The notes: generated by a model from the sequence alone, not told the origin. DNA of 64,000 nt from Mesorhizobium sp. 65-26 (GCA_001899205.1 MKVL01000030.1:62001-126000), one strand, 5' to 3'. Shown: positions 54,463-63,019, counted from the stretch's first letter. A program made the numbers and translations.

Positions 54463-54513
54463 ATGCCCAGCGACAGTAGTCGAGAAAGCGCGCCGTTGCG
54501 GCCTGTTCGGTAG
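54463..54513 (+). CDS. Possible 16-residue leader peptide
   Basis: AAAGGAAACAGAACA precedes an ATG that opens MPSDSSRESAPLRPVR and a stop. It is followed after 58 bases by a better-supported frame at 54572. A leader-peptide role is only a suggestion based on position; the sequence is too short to test by composition. Confidence 0.22.
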   Translation: MPSDSSRESAPLRPVR

Positions 54514-54571
54514 GGTCTGATCCTTCAGCCTCGCCCGTGACGCCGCAGCGGCGCGTCAATGAGGTGAGCCA

Positions 54572-54871
54572 ATGACCATTTTTGACTTCGTTCGTCGTCG
54601 CTTCCTGGCGTTTGCCGGACCGCGTGGCGATTTTCTGCATGACCTTCAATCCGATCGCGGACAGGCAGCTCCGGCCATTCGTGGTGCTGACCGTCTCGTG
54701 CGCTACCGGGTCGCGCATGGGCCGGTGGTGCGCTGGCGCGTAAGCCCGCTGGTCGCCGAGCGGAAAGGCAACCGCGTCATCGGGGAACCATCGGGCGGCG
54801 AGCCCGGCAATCCCTGTCACGGCGATCTCTCCGCCATGCTTGCCGGGCGTCGCCTGTTCGGGTGGGGCTGA
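54572..54871 (+). CDS. Hypothetical protein, possibly a truncated remnant
   Basis: GAGGTGAG lies seven bases before ATG 54572. The first 26 residues, MTIFDFVRRRFLAFAGPRGD and FLHDLQ, look like a normal amphipathic N-terminus, but the remaining 73 are Arg/Gly-rich and unlike a folded domain. The simplest reading is a broken gene with only its start preserved. No family is recognised. Confidence 0.3.
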   Translation: MTIFDFVRRRFLAFAGPRGDFLHDLQSDRGQAAPAIRGADRLVRYRVAHGPVVRWRVSPLVAERKGNRVIGEPSGGEPGNPCHGDLSAMLAGRRLFGWG

Positions 54872-55025
54872 GAGCTCGGTCGCCCGCCCAAGGGCAACGG
54901 CTCCAGCGACCGTCAGGAGTGACGACGCGCCATCGATGAGACCAGCGCGCTCGATCAGCCAGTCTCGATGCCGTTCTTGCTCAACATCAATGGCTGGCCG
55001 TCACGCCAGCACGGAAGGTGGCGAC

Positions 55026-55340
55026 ATGTCCGATACCAGCCTCATGCGATTTTTCTGCTTCAGCCCTCCACAAGACAAGGCGGGCGGTGGCCCATTGCCG
55101 CGCCGGAGGCGTTCCGGCGCGCCGCGACGCCTTCCCGACGCACCGGGTCCGCGCCCTCTCGATGGGCTTCGGCGATGGCTGTGCTGGGCCCTCGCGGCCA
55201 TGGGCACGGCGTTATTCAGGATCAGCTTCAGGCTCTCGCGTCGGCGTATCCTCAGCCGGTCGCAATCGCTGGTCCTGCTGCACTGGTCGATCAGCTTGCA
55301 CCTTGCCGCCATCCGCATGCTTCGTCGGGGCAAATGGTAA
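55026..55340 (+). CDS. Hypothetical small basic membrane protein
   Basis: The 104-residue frame starts at ATG 55026 after GGAAGGTGG. It is strongly basic, with a hydrophobic stretch around WLCWALAAMGTALFRISF and a second near LVLLHWSISLHLAAI. No family is recognised. It ends 120 bases before mgtC. Composition partly resembles shadow frames, so confidence is low. Confidence 0.35.
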   Translation: MSDTSLMRFFCFSPPQDKAGGGPLPRRRRSGAPRRLPDAPGPRPLDGLRRWLCWALAAMGTALFRISFRLSRRRILSRSQSLVLLHWSISLHLAAIRMLRRGKW

Positions 55341-55460
55341 GCGCGCGCCACGTGCACTCCGCCCCCCCTTTCACGCGCCGCGACGACGCGCCGCCACTGT
55401 GTCATCTTGCCGTAGGCCGCGCGCGATATCGCATGCGTCCTACTCTGGAAACAGGCCGAC

Positions 55461-56177
55461 ATGCGATTCCTCGGGACGTTCGAACTCTATCCATTCCTCG
55501 ACACAGTCGTCGGCTTCACCGCTGCCTTCATCCTCGGCACGCTGATCGGCGCGGAACGCCAGTACCGCCAGCGAACAGCGGGGCTGCGCACCAATGTGCT
55601 CGTCGCCGTCGGCGCCGCCGCTTTCGTCGATCTCGGACTGCGCATCGCCGGAACGGTCGAGGCCGTCAGGGTCATCTCCTACGTCGTCTCCGGCATCGGC
55701 TTCCTCGGCGCCGGCGTCATCATGAAGGAAGGCATGAATGTGCGCGGCCTCAACACCGCCGCGACGCTCTGGTGCTCGGCGGCGGTCGGCTGCTGCTCGG
55801 GAACGGGCATGATCGCCGAGGCGGGTCTGCTCACGCTCTTCGTGCTGGCGGGCAACACGCTGCTGAGGCCGCTCGTCAACCTCATCAACCGCATCCCGAT
55901 CAACGACCGCACCACGGAAGCGACATATGAGGTCAGCGTGATGTCGAGCCGGGATGCGATGCCGGAGATGCGCGACCTTCTGGTGGAACGACTCGAACAG
56001 GCGAACTACCCGGTAAGCAATGTCGAGATCACCGATCGCAGCGACGATATGGTCGAGATCGTGGCGACGCTGGTCAGCACGGCGGTGGATCCGCACGAGA
56101 TCGAGGCGGTGACGACCTTCCTCGAAAAGCAGGCCGGCGTCACCAACGCCAGTTGGGATGGCAGCACCAAGGACTGA
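55461..56177 (+). CDS. mgtC: MgtC/SapB-family membrane protein
   Basis: The 238-residue protein has the MgtC N-terminal membrane domain: LGTLIGAERQYRQRTAGLRTNVLVAVGAAAF and GIGFLGAGVIMKEG, with the conserved acidic residue in IGAER and spans up to about residue 140, followed by an ACT-like soluble C-terminus. MgtC in pathogens aids survival in low Mg2+ and modulates the F-ATPase. In soil bacteria a Mg2+ adaptation role is inferred. GGAAACAGG precedes the ATG. No Mg2+ riboswitch was recognised upstream. Confidence 0.88.
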   Translation: MRFLGTFELYPFLDTVVGFTAAFILGTLIGAERQYRQRTAGLRTNVLVAVGAAAFVDLGLRIAGTVEAVRVISYVVSGIGFLGAGVIMKEGMNVRGLNTAATLWCSAAVGCCSGTGMIAEAGLLTLFVLAGNTLLRPLVNLINRIPINDRTTEATYEVSVMSSRDAMPEMRDLLVERLEQANYPVSNVEITDRSDDMVEIVATLVSTAVDPHEIEAVTTFLEKQAGVTNASWDGSTKD

Positions 56178-56228
56178 GGCAAACGCTCGACAACGGCTCT
56201 AGCCGAGGCCGTCACCCAATGCCGCTAG

Positions 56229-57254
56229 CTAGTCCGACGCCATCAGCTGACGGCCATTCGCCCAGTTCTGCCACTGGCGTTCGTCGCCATGGAAGACGTT
56301 GAGGTCGATGCGCCCCCGCACGCCATGCGACAGGCCCGAGCCGGAATACTGCCAGAACAGCCACTTGCGGCCCGGATAGACCTTCGACGGATGCGCGGCG
56401 ACGGCACGCAGCCAGAACGGATACTCCTGGAAGGCGCCCTGAAGGTTGTCGCGGTAGAAGTCCGGCGAGGTGTAGATGATCGGACGCTGGCCGTAGTGGC
56501 GTTCCAGCTTGTCCATGAACACCTGCATTTTCTCCAGCACCTTCTCGCGCGAGGGGCGCCGCTTGCAGGAGGAGTCGCCGTTCCACTCGACGTCGATCAC
56601 CGGCGGCAGCGCGCCATCGACCTTCGGCACGTTGCGGATGAACCAGTCGGCCTGCTCGCTGGCGACGCGGCACCAGTAGAAGAAATGATAGGCGCCGCGT
56701 TTCAGGCCGGCGGCATCGGCGCCGCGCCAGTTCTTCATGAACATCGGGTCGAGATGATCGCCGCCGTCCGTCGCCTTGATGAAGGCGAAGTTGGCGCCCT
56801 GGCTGCGCAGCTTGATCCAGTCGACGTCGCCTTGCCAGCGTGAGACATCGACGCCGTGGACGGCGAGATGCCGGGGCGAGGAACGGCCGAAATTGATCGG
56901 CTTGGCATCGCGGAAACCGGCGCGGTGGATGGTCTGCTCCAGAGCCCGCCGCCCGGGGCGGTTCGGCGGCGACACCAGCGCAATGGCTTCGGTCGGCGGC
57001 TCGCTCGTGTCAGGCAGGCCGACATCGGCGGCCGGTTCAGGCCCGGCCATGGCCGGCATTTCCTGGCTCATCCGCTTCCTGGACGGGGTCGGCATGGCAC
57101 TTGCCATCGCAACCGGCGCGCTCGGACGGACTACGGAGCTGGTCGTTTCGTTCGACGGCTTCTGCAAATCGAGCGCCTCGACGCCGGATGTCGAGCTGCA
57201 GCCGGAGAGGCACAGCGCTGCGATCAAGAAACTGGTGACGCCTGCTAATCGCAT
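56229..57254 (-). CDS. GH25-family lysozyme, lipoprotein
   Basis: The 341-residue protein has a lipoprotein signal (LAGVTSFLIAALCLSGC, lipobox Cys at residue 19), a Pro/Ser-rich linker and a GH25 muramidase domain from about residue 130. GVDVSRWQGDVDWIKLRSQG carries the first Asp, and PPVIDVEWNGD the catalytic Asp/Glu pair; PIIYTSPDFYRDNL and WLFWQYSGSGL are further hallmarks. It should cleave peptidoglycan from the membrane. ATG 57254 was chosen over GTG 57275. Confidence 0.9.
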   Translation of the reverse strand: MRLAGVTSFLIAALCLSGCSSTSGVEALDLQKPSNETTSSVVRPSAPVAMASAMPTPSRKRMSQEMPAMAGPEPAADVGLPDTSEPPTEAIALVSPPNRPGRRALEQTIHRAGFRDAKPINFGRSSPRHLAVHGVDVSRWQGDVDWIKLRSQGANFAFIKATDGGDHLDPMFMKNWRGADAAGLKRGAYHFFYWCRVASEQADWFIRNVPKVDGALPPVIDVEWNGDSSCKRRPSREKVLEKMQVFMDKLERHYGQRPIIYTSPDFYRDNLQGAFQEYPFWLRAVAAHPSKVYPGRKWLFWQYSGSGLSHGVRGRIDLNVFHGDERQWQNWANGRQLMASD

Positions 57255-57567
57255 CTGGACCTGTACACAAAACACAACAGACCGAGGGCGAGACGGGGCC
57301 GACGGACAAACCAGCCCGAGTTATGAACGAGAAATTACCAACAAAGTTTGAATCAAAATTTATTTGGTGGATCGACATCATCACGACTCGGAAAACGGCA
57401 GGTCCGGAGCCCGGACCCGTCCGGGGTGTGTCTCGCCAGCCCTTTTCACCGAAATTCGATGGGACGAGCCGATACCAGCCGGCGCGCCGTCCTTGACAGG
57501 ACGGCCGCGAAGCGATTGAGAACGGCAACAGCCATGCTTCTTGAAGGCCGGATCGTAAAGGCGCCCG
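57255..57567. other. 313-base divergent intergenic region
   Basis: The spacer separates the divergent GH25 and DUF1402 genes. The part around 57325-57365 is AT-rich and is the likely promoter zone. No repeat, hairpin with T-run or small gene with a ribosome-binding site was found. Confidence 0.5.
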
Positions 57568-58536
57568 ATGAGAGCCCTGCAGAAACTCGTTCTTTCCCTC
57601 CTGCTCGCGGCAAGTCCGCTGCTGTCGGCCACGTTGGCCCATGCGGACATGGTCGTCGTGCCTCCCGGCAATCGATCGGAGGCCCAGCCGCCGATCCCGA
57701 GCGCCTCGGCCAACCGCACCCGCGCCTTCAAGACGACCTATGAGGAAAAATACGAGAAGATCGTCGCGCTGCTGAAGCGCGAGAAGAAGCTGATCGCGCA
57801 TATCAAGCAGGTTGCCGCCGCCTACGACATCGACCCTATCCACATCGTCGGCTCGCTGGTCGGCGAACACACCTACAACGTGACCGCCGTCGGGTCGGTC
57901 CAGACCTACTACATCAAGGCGCTTTCCTATTCCGGCCTGGACTTCGCATTCCGCTACAAGAACGTTCGGGTGCAGGATTTCGTCAAGCGCCCGGAATTCG
58001 CCGCCTGCGAGCAGGCGAAAGGCAGCGGCGCGCTGTGGAGCTGCCGCGACACGGTCTGGACGCAGCATTTCAAGGGCAAGACCGTCGACGGCGTGACCTA
58101 CGAGCCGATGACCTTCCAGCAGGCATTCTTCCAGCCGTTCTTTGCCGGTCAGACTTTCGGCCTCGGCCAGATAAGCCCGCTCACCGCCCTGGAGGTCACA
58201 GATCTCGTCCACAAGGTGAGCGGCTACGACACGCTGACGCCTGACAACCCGCAGGCCATCTACCGCGACGTGATGGATCCCGACCGCAGCATCGTCTACA
58301 TCGCCGCGATCGTGCATGACGCCATCGAGGCCTACAAGGAACAAGGCTACGATATCTCCGGCAATCCCGGCATCACGGCCACGCTCTACAATGTCGGCCA
58401 GCCCCGGCAACGGGCCGCCGCGCTGCGGGAGGCAGCCGGCGCCAAGGGCCGCAAGCTTCCGGTCGAGAACTATTATGGCTGGCTGGTCAACGACAAGCTC
58501 GACGAGCTCAGGAGCCTGCTCGGCAACGGCAGCTGA
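57568..58536 (+). CDS. DUF1402-family exported protein
   Basis: The 322-residue protein has a signal peptide (LVLSLLLAASPLLSATLAHA, cleavage near residue 26) and matches the rhizobial DUF1402 family: YEEKYEKIVALLKREKKLIAH and the region IDPIHIVGSLVGEHTYN, later GQTFGLGQISPLTAL and NPGITATLYNVGQP. The GQISPLTAL and NVG segments recall lytic-transglycosylase-like folds, which would fit the divergent lysozyme neighbour, but this is inference. It is periplasmic. Confidence 0.85.
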   Translation: MRALQKLVLSLLLAASPLLSATLAHADMVVVPPGNRSEAQPPIPSASANRTRAFKTTYEEKYEKIVALLKREKKLIAHIKQVAAAYDIDPIHIVGSLVGEHTYNVTAVGSVQTYYIKALSYSGLDFAFRYKNVRVQDFVKRPEFAACEQAKGSGALWSCRDTVWTQHFKGKTVDGVTYEPMTFQQAFFQPFFAGQTFGLGQISPLTALEVTDLVHKVSGYDTLTPDNPQAIYRDVMDPDRSIVYIAAIVHDAIEAYKEQGYDISGNPGITATLYNVGQPRQRAAALREAAGAKGRKLPVENYYGWLVNDKLDELRSLLGNGS

Positions 58537-58574
58537 CCCGAACTGGCAAGCGCATGCCGCGCTACCTTGTTTTT

Positions 58575-58620
58575 GAGCATGATCTCGTCCGAAAAGTCTT
58601 CAACTCTTCGGGACTATGCC
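58575..58620. repeat. Degenerate copy of the GCATGATC/CCGAAAA palindromic element
   Basis: GAGCATGATCTCGTCCGAAA is followed by an imperfect complementary half ending in CTTCGGGACTATGCC. It is a single-module, diverged relative of the repeats at 23833, 39011 and 59503, placed between the DUF1402 stop and the convergent gene's stop. Confidence 0.55.
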
Positions 58621-58621
58621 A

Positions 58622-59413
58622 TCAGTCCTGCTTCCTGAAGACGCCGATCATCGGTCCGAGATTCCAGTAATCGTCTGTTCGCCCGATGGCCGGCGCGAAC
58701 AGGCTGGAAATCGATCCGTCCAGGAACAGCGCATTGCCGCAACCGAGCGCGTCCCGGAACAGGCGCGCGAATTCGTGAAACGTCACCGTGCCGTTCGAGA
58801 TAGCGAAAATCACGACGCCGTCCTTCCGCACGCCGACGCCGTCGCGGACCTTGCGCGAGGTGCTGTCAGGCATGAATTTCGGATGAAGCTTCCCGTCGAT
58901 CACCAGCATCGGCCCCGATTGCGTGGCGTAGTCGGCACGCGGTCTCTTGCTGACGAACGCGCCCGTCGCGCGGACGGCCGCGGCATTGCCGTCCAGGTAG
59001 AAGATGCCGTTGGGCTGCATCGAGAAATTGCCGGTTCCCGATCCGGTCTTCACCGGGGCCAATTCCCGCCCGCGCTCGACATAGAGGCCGACCGGATCGA
59101 GATTGGGATGATACATCCCGGCGTTGAGGCCAAACAGCATGGTGCGCCCTGCCCCTTGCTGGGCGTCGTGCAGCCTGCGCAGCGAATTGTAGGGCTTGCC
59201 CTCCCCGTCCTTCCAGAAGAGTTCGATCGCGTAGAGCCTGGGGTCGACCTGACAGACGAGATAGTTGGTGGCTTCGAAGGTGAAAGGCCGGCAAGGCGGA
59301 ACGGCCTGCGCCCATTGACCAAACCCTGCGACGAGCGTGGCGGCCGCGGGCAGCGCTCCCTTGCCCATCGCCAGCAGCAGAGGCACGGATTGCAGGAAGC
59401 TGAGCAGGTCCAT
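58622..59413 (-). CDS. Phosphodiester glycosidase (NAGPA-domain) family protein
   Basis: The 263-residue protein begins with a hydrophobic signal-like stretch (FLQSVPLLLAMGKGALPAAATLVAG) and contains an NAGPA-type domain: MLFGLNAGMYHPNLDPVGLYVERG, YATQSGPMLVIDGKLHP and ALFLDGSISSLFAP, the typical Asn/Gly and Asp-Gly motifs. Bacterial members are exported and some act on phosphodiester-linked glycans; the substrate here is unknown. M at 59413 was chosen; ribosome-binding site support is weak. Confidence 0.83.
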   Translation of the reverse strand: MDLLSFLQSVPLLLAMGKGALPAAATLVAGFGQWAQAVPPCRPFTFEATNYLVCQVDPRLYAIELFWKDGEGKPYNSLRRLHDAQQGAGRTMLFGLNAGMYHPNLDPVGLYVERGRELAPVKTGSGTGNFSMQPNGIFYLDGNAAAVRATGAFVSKRPRADYATQSGPMLVIDGKLHPKFMPDSTSRKVRDGVGVRKDGVVIFAISNGTVTFHEFARLFRDALGCGNALFLDGSISSLFAPAIGRTDDYWNLGPMIGVFRKQD

Positions 59414-59734
59414 TCGCGCGATGTATTCCAAGGAGGGAACCGGAACCGGCCGGATTTGCCGGTTCCGCGAAAGCCGAGCAACCACGGCAAGCCGCGCAGC
59501 CTAGAGCATCAGGCCGAAAGCTGTGAAGCGGCTTTTCGGATGCTCCCCCTGGGACGTGTCCGGATTTCAGGTCGATCCGACCTGAAGGAATCGGCGCAAG
59601 AGAGCATCTGGCGCCGCGCTGATTGTCGTTGGGATTATTGCCCTGTCGGAAGGCGTCCTGAAACCGGCGCGAAATATGCCTCGCGTCCAATCATGTGGTA
59701 GACGGCCGGCCAGTCCCGGCCGAACAACCTCCGG
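59414..59734. other. 321-base gap holding a composite repeat
   Basis: No gene is seen. The repeat at 59503-59590 fills most of the centre; the rest shows no clear promoter or terminator. Confidence 0.55.
59503..59590. repeat. Composite palindromic repeat element, copy 2 (inverted)
   Basis: Module B: AGAGCATC at 59503 with CGGATGCTC ending at about 59545, containing CCGAAA/TTTTCGG and GTGAAGCGG. Module A: TTCAGGTCG (59566-59574) with CGACCTGAA (59578-59586). Relative to the copy at 39011-39122 the order and strand are inverted, so the two are the same element in opposite orientation. Confidence 0.68.
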
Positions 59735-59944
59735 TTACGGGCACAGCCAGAACTTCTGGCACGTCCGCGCAATGACATGGGCCGGCGGCAAGACCGGCTC
59801 GTCCGTGGCTTCCACGGCCGAGCGTTCGCGCACCTGCTCGAAAAGCATGCGAAACTCGGCCGGCTTTACCCGGTCGCGCTCCATCACCAGCCGCACCATC
59901 GGGTCATTCAAAAGCTCGTCCAGGGTGTTGATCGTCTCACTCAT
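59735..59944 (-). CDS. Small conserved hypothetical protein
   Basis: The 69-residue protein starts MSETINTLDELLNDPMVRLV at 59944, with GAGGAG well placed upstream. It is helical and charged in the first 45 residues and ends PPAHVIARTCQKFWLCP with two Cys. No domain is recognised; similar short proteins occur in rhizobia. It is a single-gene unit. Confidence 0.65.
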   Translation of the reverse strand: MSETINTLDELLNDPMVRLVMERDRVKPAEFRMLFEQVRERSAVEATDEPVLPPAHVIARTCQKFWLCP

Positions 59945-60077
59945 CCGTCGCTCCTCGAATGCCTGCCCGCGCCTCCTAGATAGGAGTGCAAAGATGGCCC
60001 GCCAATGACGCTTTGCCGGCTATCTCGTGAAATTTCCGATCAAAAATTCCTGAACGGCGCGTGGCCTGCGCCACGCC

Positions 60078-60476
60078 TCAGGCAGCGGGCGGCGCCCCTT
60101 CGTGCCGTGGCAGACCGTCATCAAGCTGCAGCCACGGCTGCATCGACGCGGTCCAGAAATGCATGTCGGGCTTGAACAATGAAGGGTCGTCGAGCGACCC
60201 TGCGGTGACGCCCATGATCCCGGCGCCGTCACGCCGCGAGAACAGGGTGGTGCCGCAGCGTGGGCAGAAGCCGCGCTTCAGATCGGGCGACGAATTCACA
60301 GTGGCGAACGTTCCCTCGACCGTCACGTCGTCGATACGAAACAGAAGCCGCGCGTTGAAGGCGGCGCCGATTGCCTTCTGGCAGAGCCGGCAATGGCAGA
60401 CGCGCTGGTTGATCGGCTCGGCATCCGTGCCGTAACGCACCGTCCCGCAAAGGCATCCGCCCGCATACTTCGTCAT
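60078..60476 (-). CDS. GFA-family (glutathione-dependent formaldehyde-activating-like) zinc protein
   Basis: The 132-residue protein carries the GFA zinc ligands: Cys8 and Cys10 in GGCLCGTVRY, Cys27, Cys29 and Cys32 in RVCHCRLCQ, and Cys71 and Cys74 in FCPRCGTTLF. Members bind glutathione adducts or are of unknown role; formaldehyde activity has been questioned for the family. M at 60476 was chosen after AGGGATG; the longer frame to 60584 is rejected. Confidence 0.87.
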   Translation of the reverse strand: MTKYAGGCLCGTVRYGTDAEPINQRVCHCRLCQKAIGAAFNARLLFRIDDVTVEGTFATVNSSPDLKRGFCPRCGTTLFSRRDGAGIMGVTAGSLDDPSLFKPDMHFWTASMQPWLQLDDGLPRHEGAPPAA

Positions 60477-60611
60477 CGCTTGCATCCCTGTTGGCAGGCT
60501 TTGTTGGCAGGCGGGCACGGTAATCGTGCCGGCCGCGCAATCAATCAAAAAGCTTTGATGGAAGCATGCGGCGCGGTGATCCACGGATATCGTCCAGCGC
60601 CATGAGATGGC

Positions 60612-61097
60612 TCAGAGCCCGCTTGCAAGTTCCTCGAGCTGCTCGGTGCACTGGCCCCAACCCTCGTGGAAGCCCATCTTCTCGTGCTGCTCGCGGTCCT
60701 CGGCGCTCCAGTGCCGCACGCGCGCGACGTAGCGGGTCTTGCCCTCGCCTTCATCGTCGAAGGTCAGCACGCCGGTCATGAAAGGCTTGCCGGATGGTTC
60801 CCAGGCGTTGGCGTAGGCATCGGTGAAAACGATCCTGCGACCCGGAACGACCTCCAGGAAAACACCGGGATTCGGAAATTCGTTGCCGTCGGGGCTGGCC
60901 ATGACAATCAGGCTGTTGCCGCCGGTGCGCACATCCATTTCGACGCGCGGCGTCGTGAACGGCTTTGGCGCGAACCACTGCTTGACGAGATCCGGCTCGC
61001 TCCAGCAGCGAAAGACTTTTTCACGCGGCGCATCGATGATGCGGGCGAGAACCAGTTCGCGGTCGTTGGCGGGGGCGATGTCGAGCTTGGTGGCCAT
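60612..61097 (-). CDS. SRPBCC-family protein (AHSA1-like)
   Basis: The 161-residue protein has the AHSA1/START-like fold: LVLARIIDAPREKVFRCWSEPDL, VKQWFAPKPFTTP and the C-terminal helix HEGWGQCTEQLEEL. Such proteins bind hydrophobic ligands; no enzymatic residues are evident. ATG 61097 follows GAGGAG. It ends about 130 bases before the GFA gene on the same strand. Confidence 0.87.
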   Translation of the reverse strand: MATKLDIAPANDRELVLARIIDAPREKVFRCWSEPDLVKQWFAPKPFTTPRVEMDVRTGGNSLIVMASPDGNEFPNPGVFLEVVPGRRIVFTDAYANAWEPSGKPFMTGVLTFDDEGEGKTRYVARVRHWSAEDREQHEKMGFHEGWGQCTEQLEELASGL

Positions 61098-61183
61098 GCT
61101 GTGTCTCCTCGGATTGTCGGTTTGTCGCTTTGCGCCCCTAGGACGACGGGAAACCGGACGAGCCGACAATGAGTGGCAAAAAA

Positions 61184-61432
61184 TCAGTGGCGCTTGGCCT
61201 GGACGAGATAGGCGTCGATGGTGGTCTCGCCCAGCCATTTGGCCGCTTCCAACCGGTGCAGGCCTTCGACCAGCACGTGGCGCTTGCCGTCGTGGCGCAC
61301 CTGGATCGGCATCTTCATGCCGTTTTCCAATATGTCCTCGGCCAGATGGCGCACCGTTTCGGGGTGCAGCGTCTTTCGGCGCGCCGTCGGCACGTAGATA
61401 TCGTCGACCTTGACCTTCTGCACCCTTAGCAT
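61184..61432 (-). CDS. Single-domain ParB/sulfiredoxin-like protein
   Basis: The 82-residue protein corresponds to just the ParB N-terminal (ParB/Srx) fold: HPETVRHLAEDILENGMKMP, IQVRHDGKRHVLVEGLHRLE and AAKWLGE. The phosphate-binding box of ParB (GxRRxxA) is replaced by GLHRLEAA. There is no DNA-binding or dimerisation part, so it is not a partition ParB. GGAGG precedes the ATG. Function is unknown. Confidence 0.8.
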   Translation of the reverse strand: MLRVQKVKVDDIYVPTARRKTLHPETVRHLAEDILENGMKMPIQVRHDGKRHVLVEGLHRLEAAKWLGETTIDAYLVQAKRH

Positions 61433-61589
61433 GTTGCCTCCAGGGCGTTACATCGCCCATCCATGAGATAATCCGTTTGCCTGGCATGGCCAAGGGCGCT
61501 GGCCAAGAGTGCCAATTTGCCTGCGGCGAGCCGTTCCGTTATTGCCTCCCTCCCATCGAGGCCGCGCCGCTGACCGGATGGAAAACGCC

Positions 61590-62006
61590 ATGGACAAATC
61601 GCTCGTCACCTTCGTCGGCGTCGCCCATCCCTGGATGTGCGACGTCATGGGTCATCTGAATGTACGCCACTACGCGGCCATGTTCGACGATGCCAGCTTC
61701 CAACTCCTCGGTCATATCGCGGCAGAGGCGACACATCCCGGCGCACGGGTCGGCTGGGCCGACGTGCGCACCGAGATCGACTACAAGGACGAGATCGAGG
61801 CCGGCTCGTTGCTCACCATACACTCGCATGTGGTGAAGATGGGCCGCAGTTCAGTCACCTTCGAACAGGTGATGTCCGGATCCCTCGACGGGATCGTGCA
61901 CGCGATATGCAGGACGACAAGCGTCCGCTTCGACCTGTCCGCGCGGGCTTCGGTCGCGCTCGATGAGGCGATGCGCGAGCGCGCCTCGTCTCTCATGGCG
62001 GAGTGA
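61590..62006 (+). CDS. Acyl-CoA thioesterase, 4HBT hotdog fold
   Basis: The 138-residue protein has the 4HBT signature CDVMGHLNVRHYAAMF, with the catalytic Asp at about residue 18, and TEIDYKDEIEAGSLLTIHSH. Such enzymes hydrolyse acyl-CoA esters. ATG 61590 follows GGAAAAC; ATG 61578 is the alternative. The acyl specificity is not known. It converges on the LysR gene. Confidence 0.87.
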   Translation: MDKSLVTFVGVAHPWMCDVMGHLNVRHYAAMFDDASFQLLGHIAAEATHPGARVGWADVRTEIDYKDEIEAGSLLTIHSHVVKMGRSSVTFEQVMSGSLDGIVHAICRTTSVRFDLSARASVALDEAMRERASSLMAE

Positions 62007-62024
62007 TTTGACCGTCGTCGTCAG

Positions 62025-62984
62025 TCAGCCGTCGTAGACCCGCTCCTCCAGCGGCGTCTCGGCGATCAATGCCCTCAACCCGGACAGCAGCGCCTTTTCG
62101 GCGCGGTTCATCGCCTTGTCCGGGTTGACCAGCAGGAAGATGTCGATGGCGGGCGGTGTGTCGTAGGGCGGCAGGCGCCACAATATTCCGTCTCTGACAT
62201 CGCGGCGCGCGACGTGCAGCGGCAACGGCCCGATGCCGAGCCCGGCCACGATCATGCGGCGCACCTCTTCCAGACTCGACGATACGCCGACGACGTCGGC
62301 GTCGAGCCTGGCCTCGCTGCGCAACAGCGCGACCGGCCGCAGGGCGTCCGAAATATGGTCGGTCTGGAACGATACCGAAGGCTCGCCCCTGAGATCATCC
62401 AGGGTCAGCCCGGACTTTCCACAGAGCCTGTGGGTCGGCCCGCAGAAGAAGCCGAAGAACTCGCGGTAGACCATCTCGTAGTCGAGCGCGGGATCGCGCT
62501 GGCTGACGAGGCAGATGCCGAAGGAAGCACGACGCTCCCTCACCTGCTTGGTCACTTCGGAGCTGGCCGCGACGGAGATGGTTATGCTGGCGCGCGGATA
62601 ATTGGCGTGGAATTGCGACAAAGCGCGGTCGAACAGCGGCGAGACGACGTGGCTCGCCACGGCGATGGTGGCATGGCCGGTGACGTCATCGCTGACACCG
62701 CGCATCAGCAGCGGCAGTTGCGAGATCGTGCCGAACACTTCGATACCCTGTTCGTAGAGGAGCTTGCCCACCTCGGTGAGCTCGAAGCGCGTGGCATCCC
62801 TTTCGACGAGACGCCGGCCAACCCGATCCTCCAGCCGCCGCAAGGCGTTGCTGACGCTGGGCTGCTTGAGGTTCAACCGCTCGGCGGCGCGGGTGATGCT
62901 CTTGACCTCGGCAATCACCACGAAGGTGCGCAGGAGGTTCCAGTCGAGGTCCCAGACCAACCTTTCGGGGCGCGGCGGCTTCAT
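62025..62984 (-). CDS. LysR-family transcriptional regulator
   Basis: The 319-residue protein has a LysR helix-turn-helix (WNLLRTFVVIAEVKSITRAA, then LKQPSVSNALRRLEDRVG) and a standard effector domain. It is divergent from the amino-acid-type ABC substrate-binding gene at 63146, and a TTGCG/CGCAA inverted repeat lies between them, so regulation of that transporter is likely. The effector is unknown. Confidence 0.92.
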   Translation of the reverse strand: MKPPRPERLVWDLDWNLLRTFVVIAEVKSITRAAERLNLKQPSVSNALRRLEDRVGRRLVERDATRFELTEVGKLLYEQGIEVFGTISQLPLLMRGVSDDVTGHATIAVASHVVSPLFDRALSQFHANYPRASITISVAASSEVTKQVRERRASFGICLVSQRDPALDYEMVYREFFGFFCGPTHRLCGKSGLTLDDLRGEPSVSFQTDHISDALRPVALLRSEARLDADVVGVSSSLEEVRRMIVAGLGIGPLPLHVARRDVRDGILWRLPPYDTPPAIDIFLLVNPDKAMNRAEKALLSGLRALIAETPLEERVYDG

Positions 62985-63019
62985 TCTTAAAAACTATGCT
63001 CCCTATTTCCATTATCTAT

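Larger units (their letters stand above)
54255..55025. other. 771-base region without a convincing gene
   Basis: Frames here are Arg/Pro-rich or antisense-like. Two short frames have fair ribosome-binding sites (54463-54513 and 54572-54871) and are listed with low confidence. There is no repeat or insertion-sequence end. It could be a decayed gene or a leader region of the mgtC gene. Confidence 0.5.

Noticed and set aside
53912-54820. A 302-residue minus-strand frame
   Set aside because: It overlaps most of the 3' part of the LysR gene antisense, and its remaining part has no domain and no good ribosome-binding site.
54255-55025. M-box (ykoK) magnesium riboswitch upstream of mgtC
   Set aside because: The conserved GTTAGGTGAGGCTCC start and loop sequences are absent.
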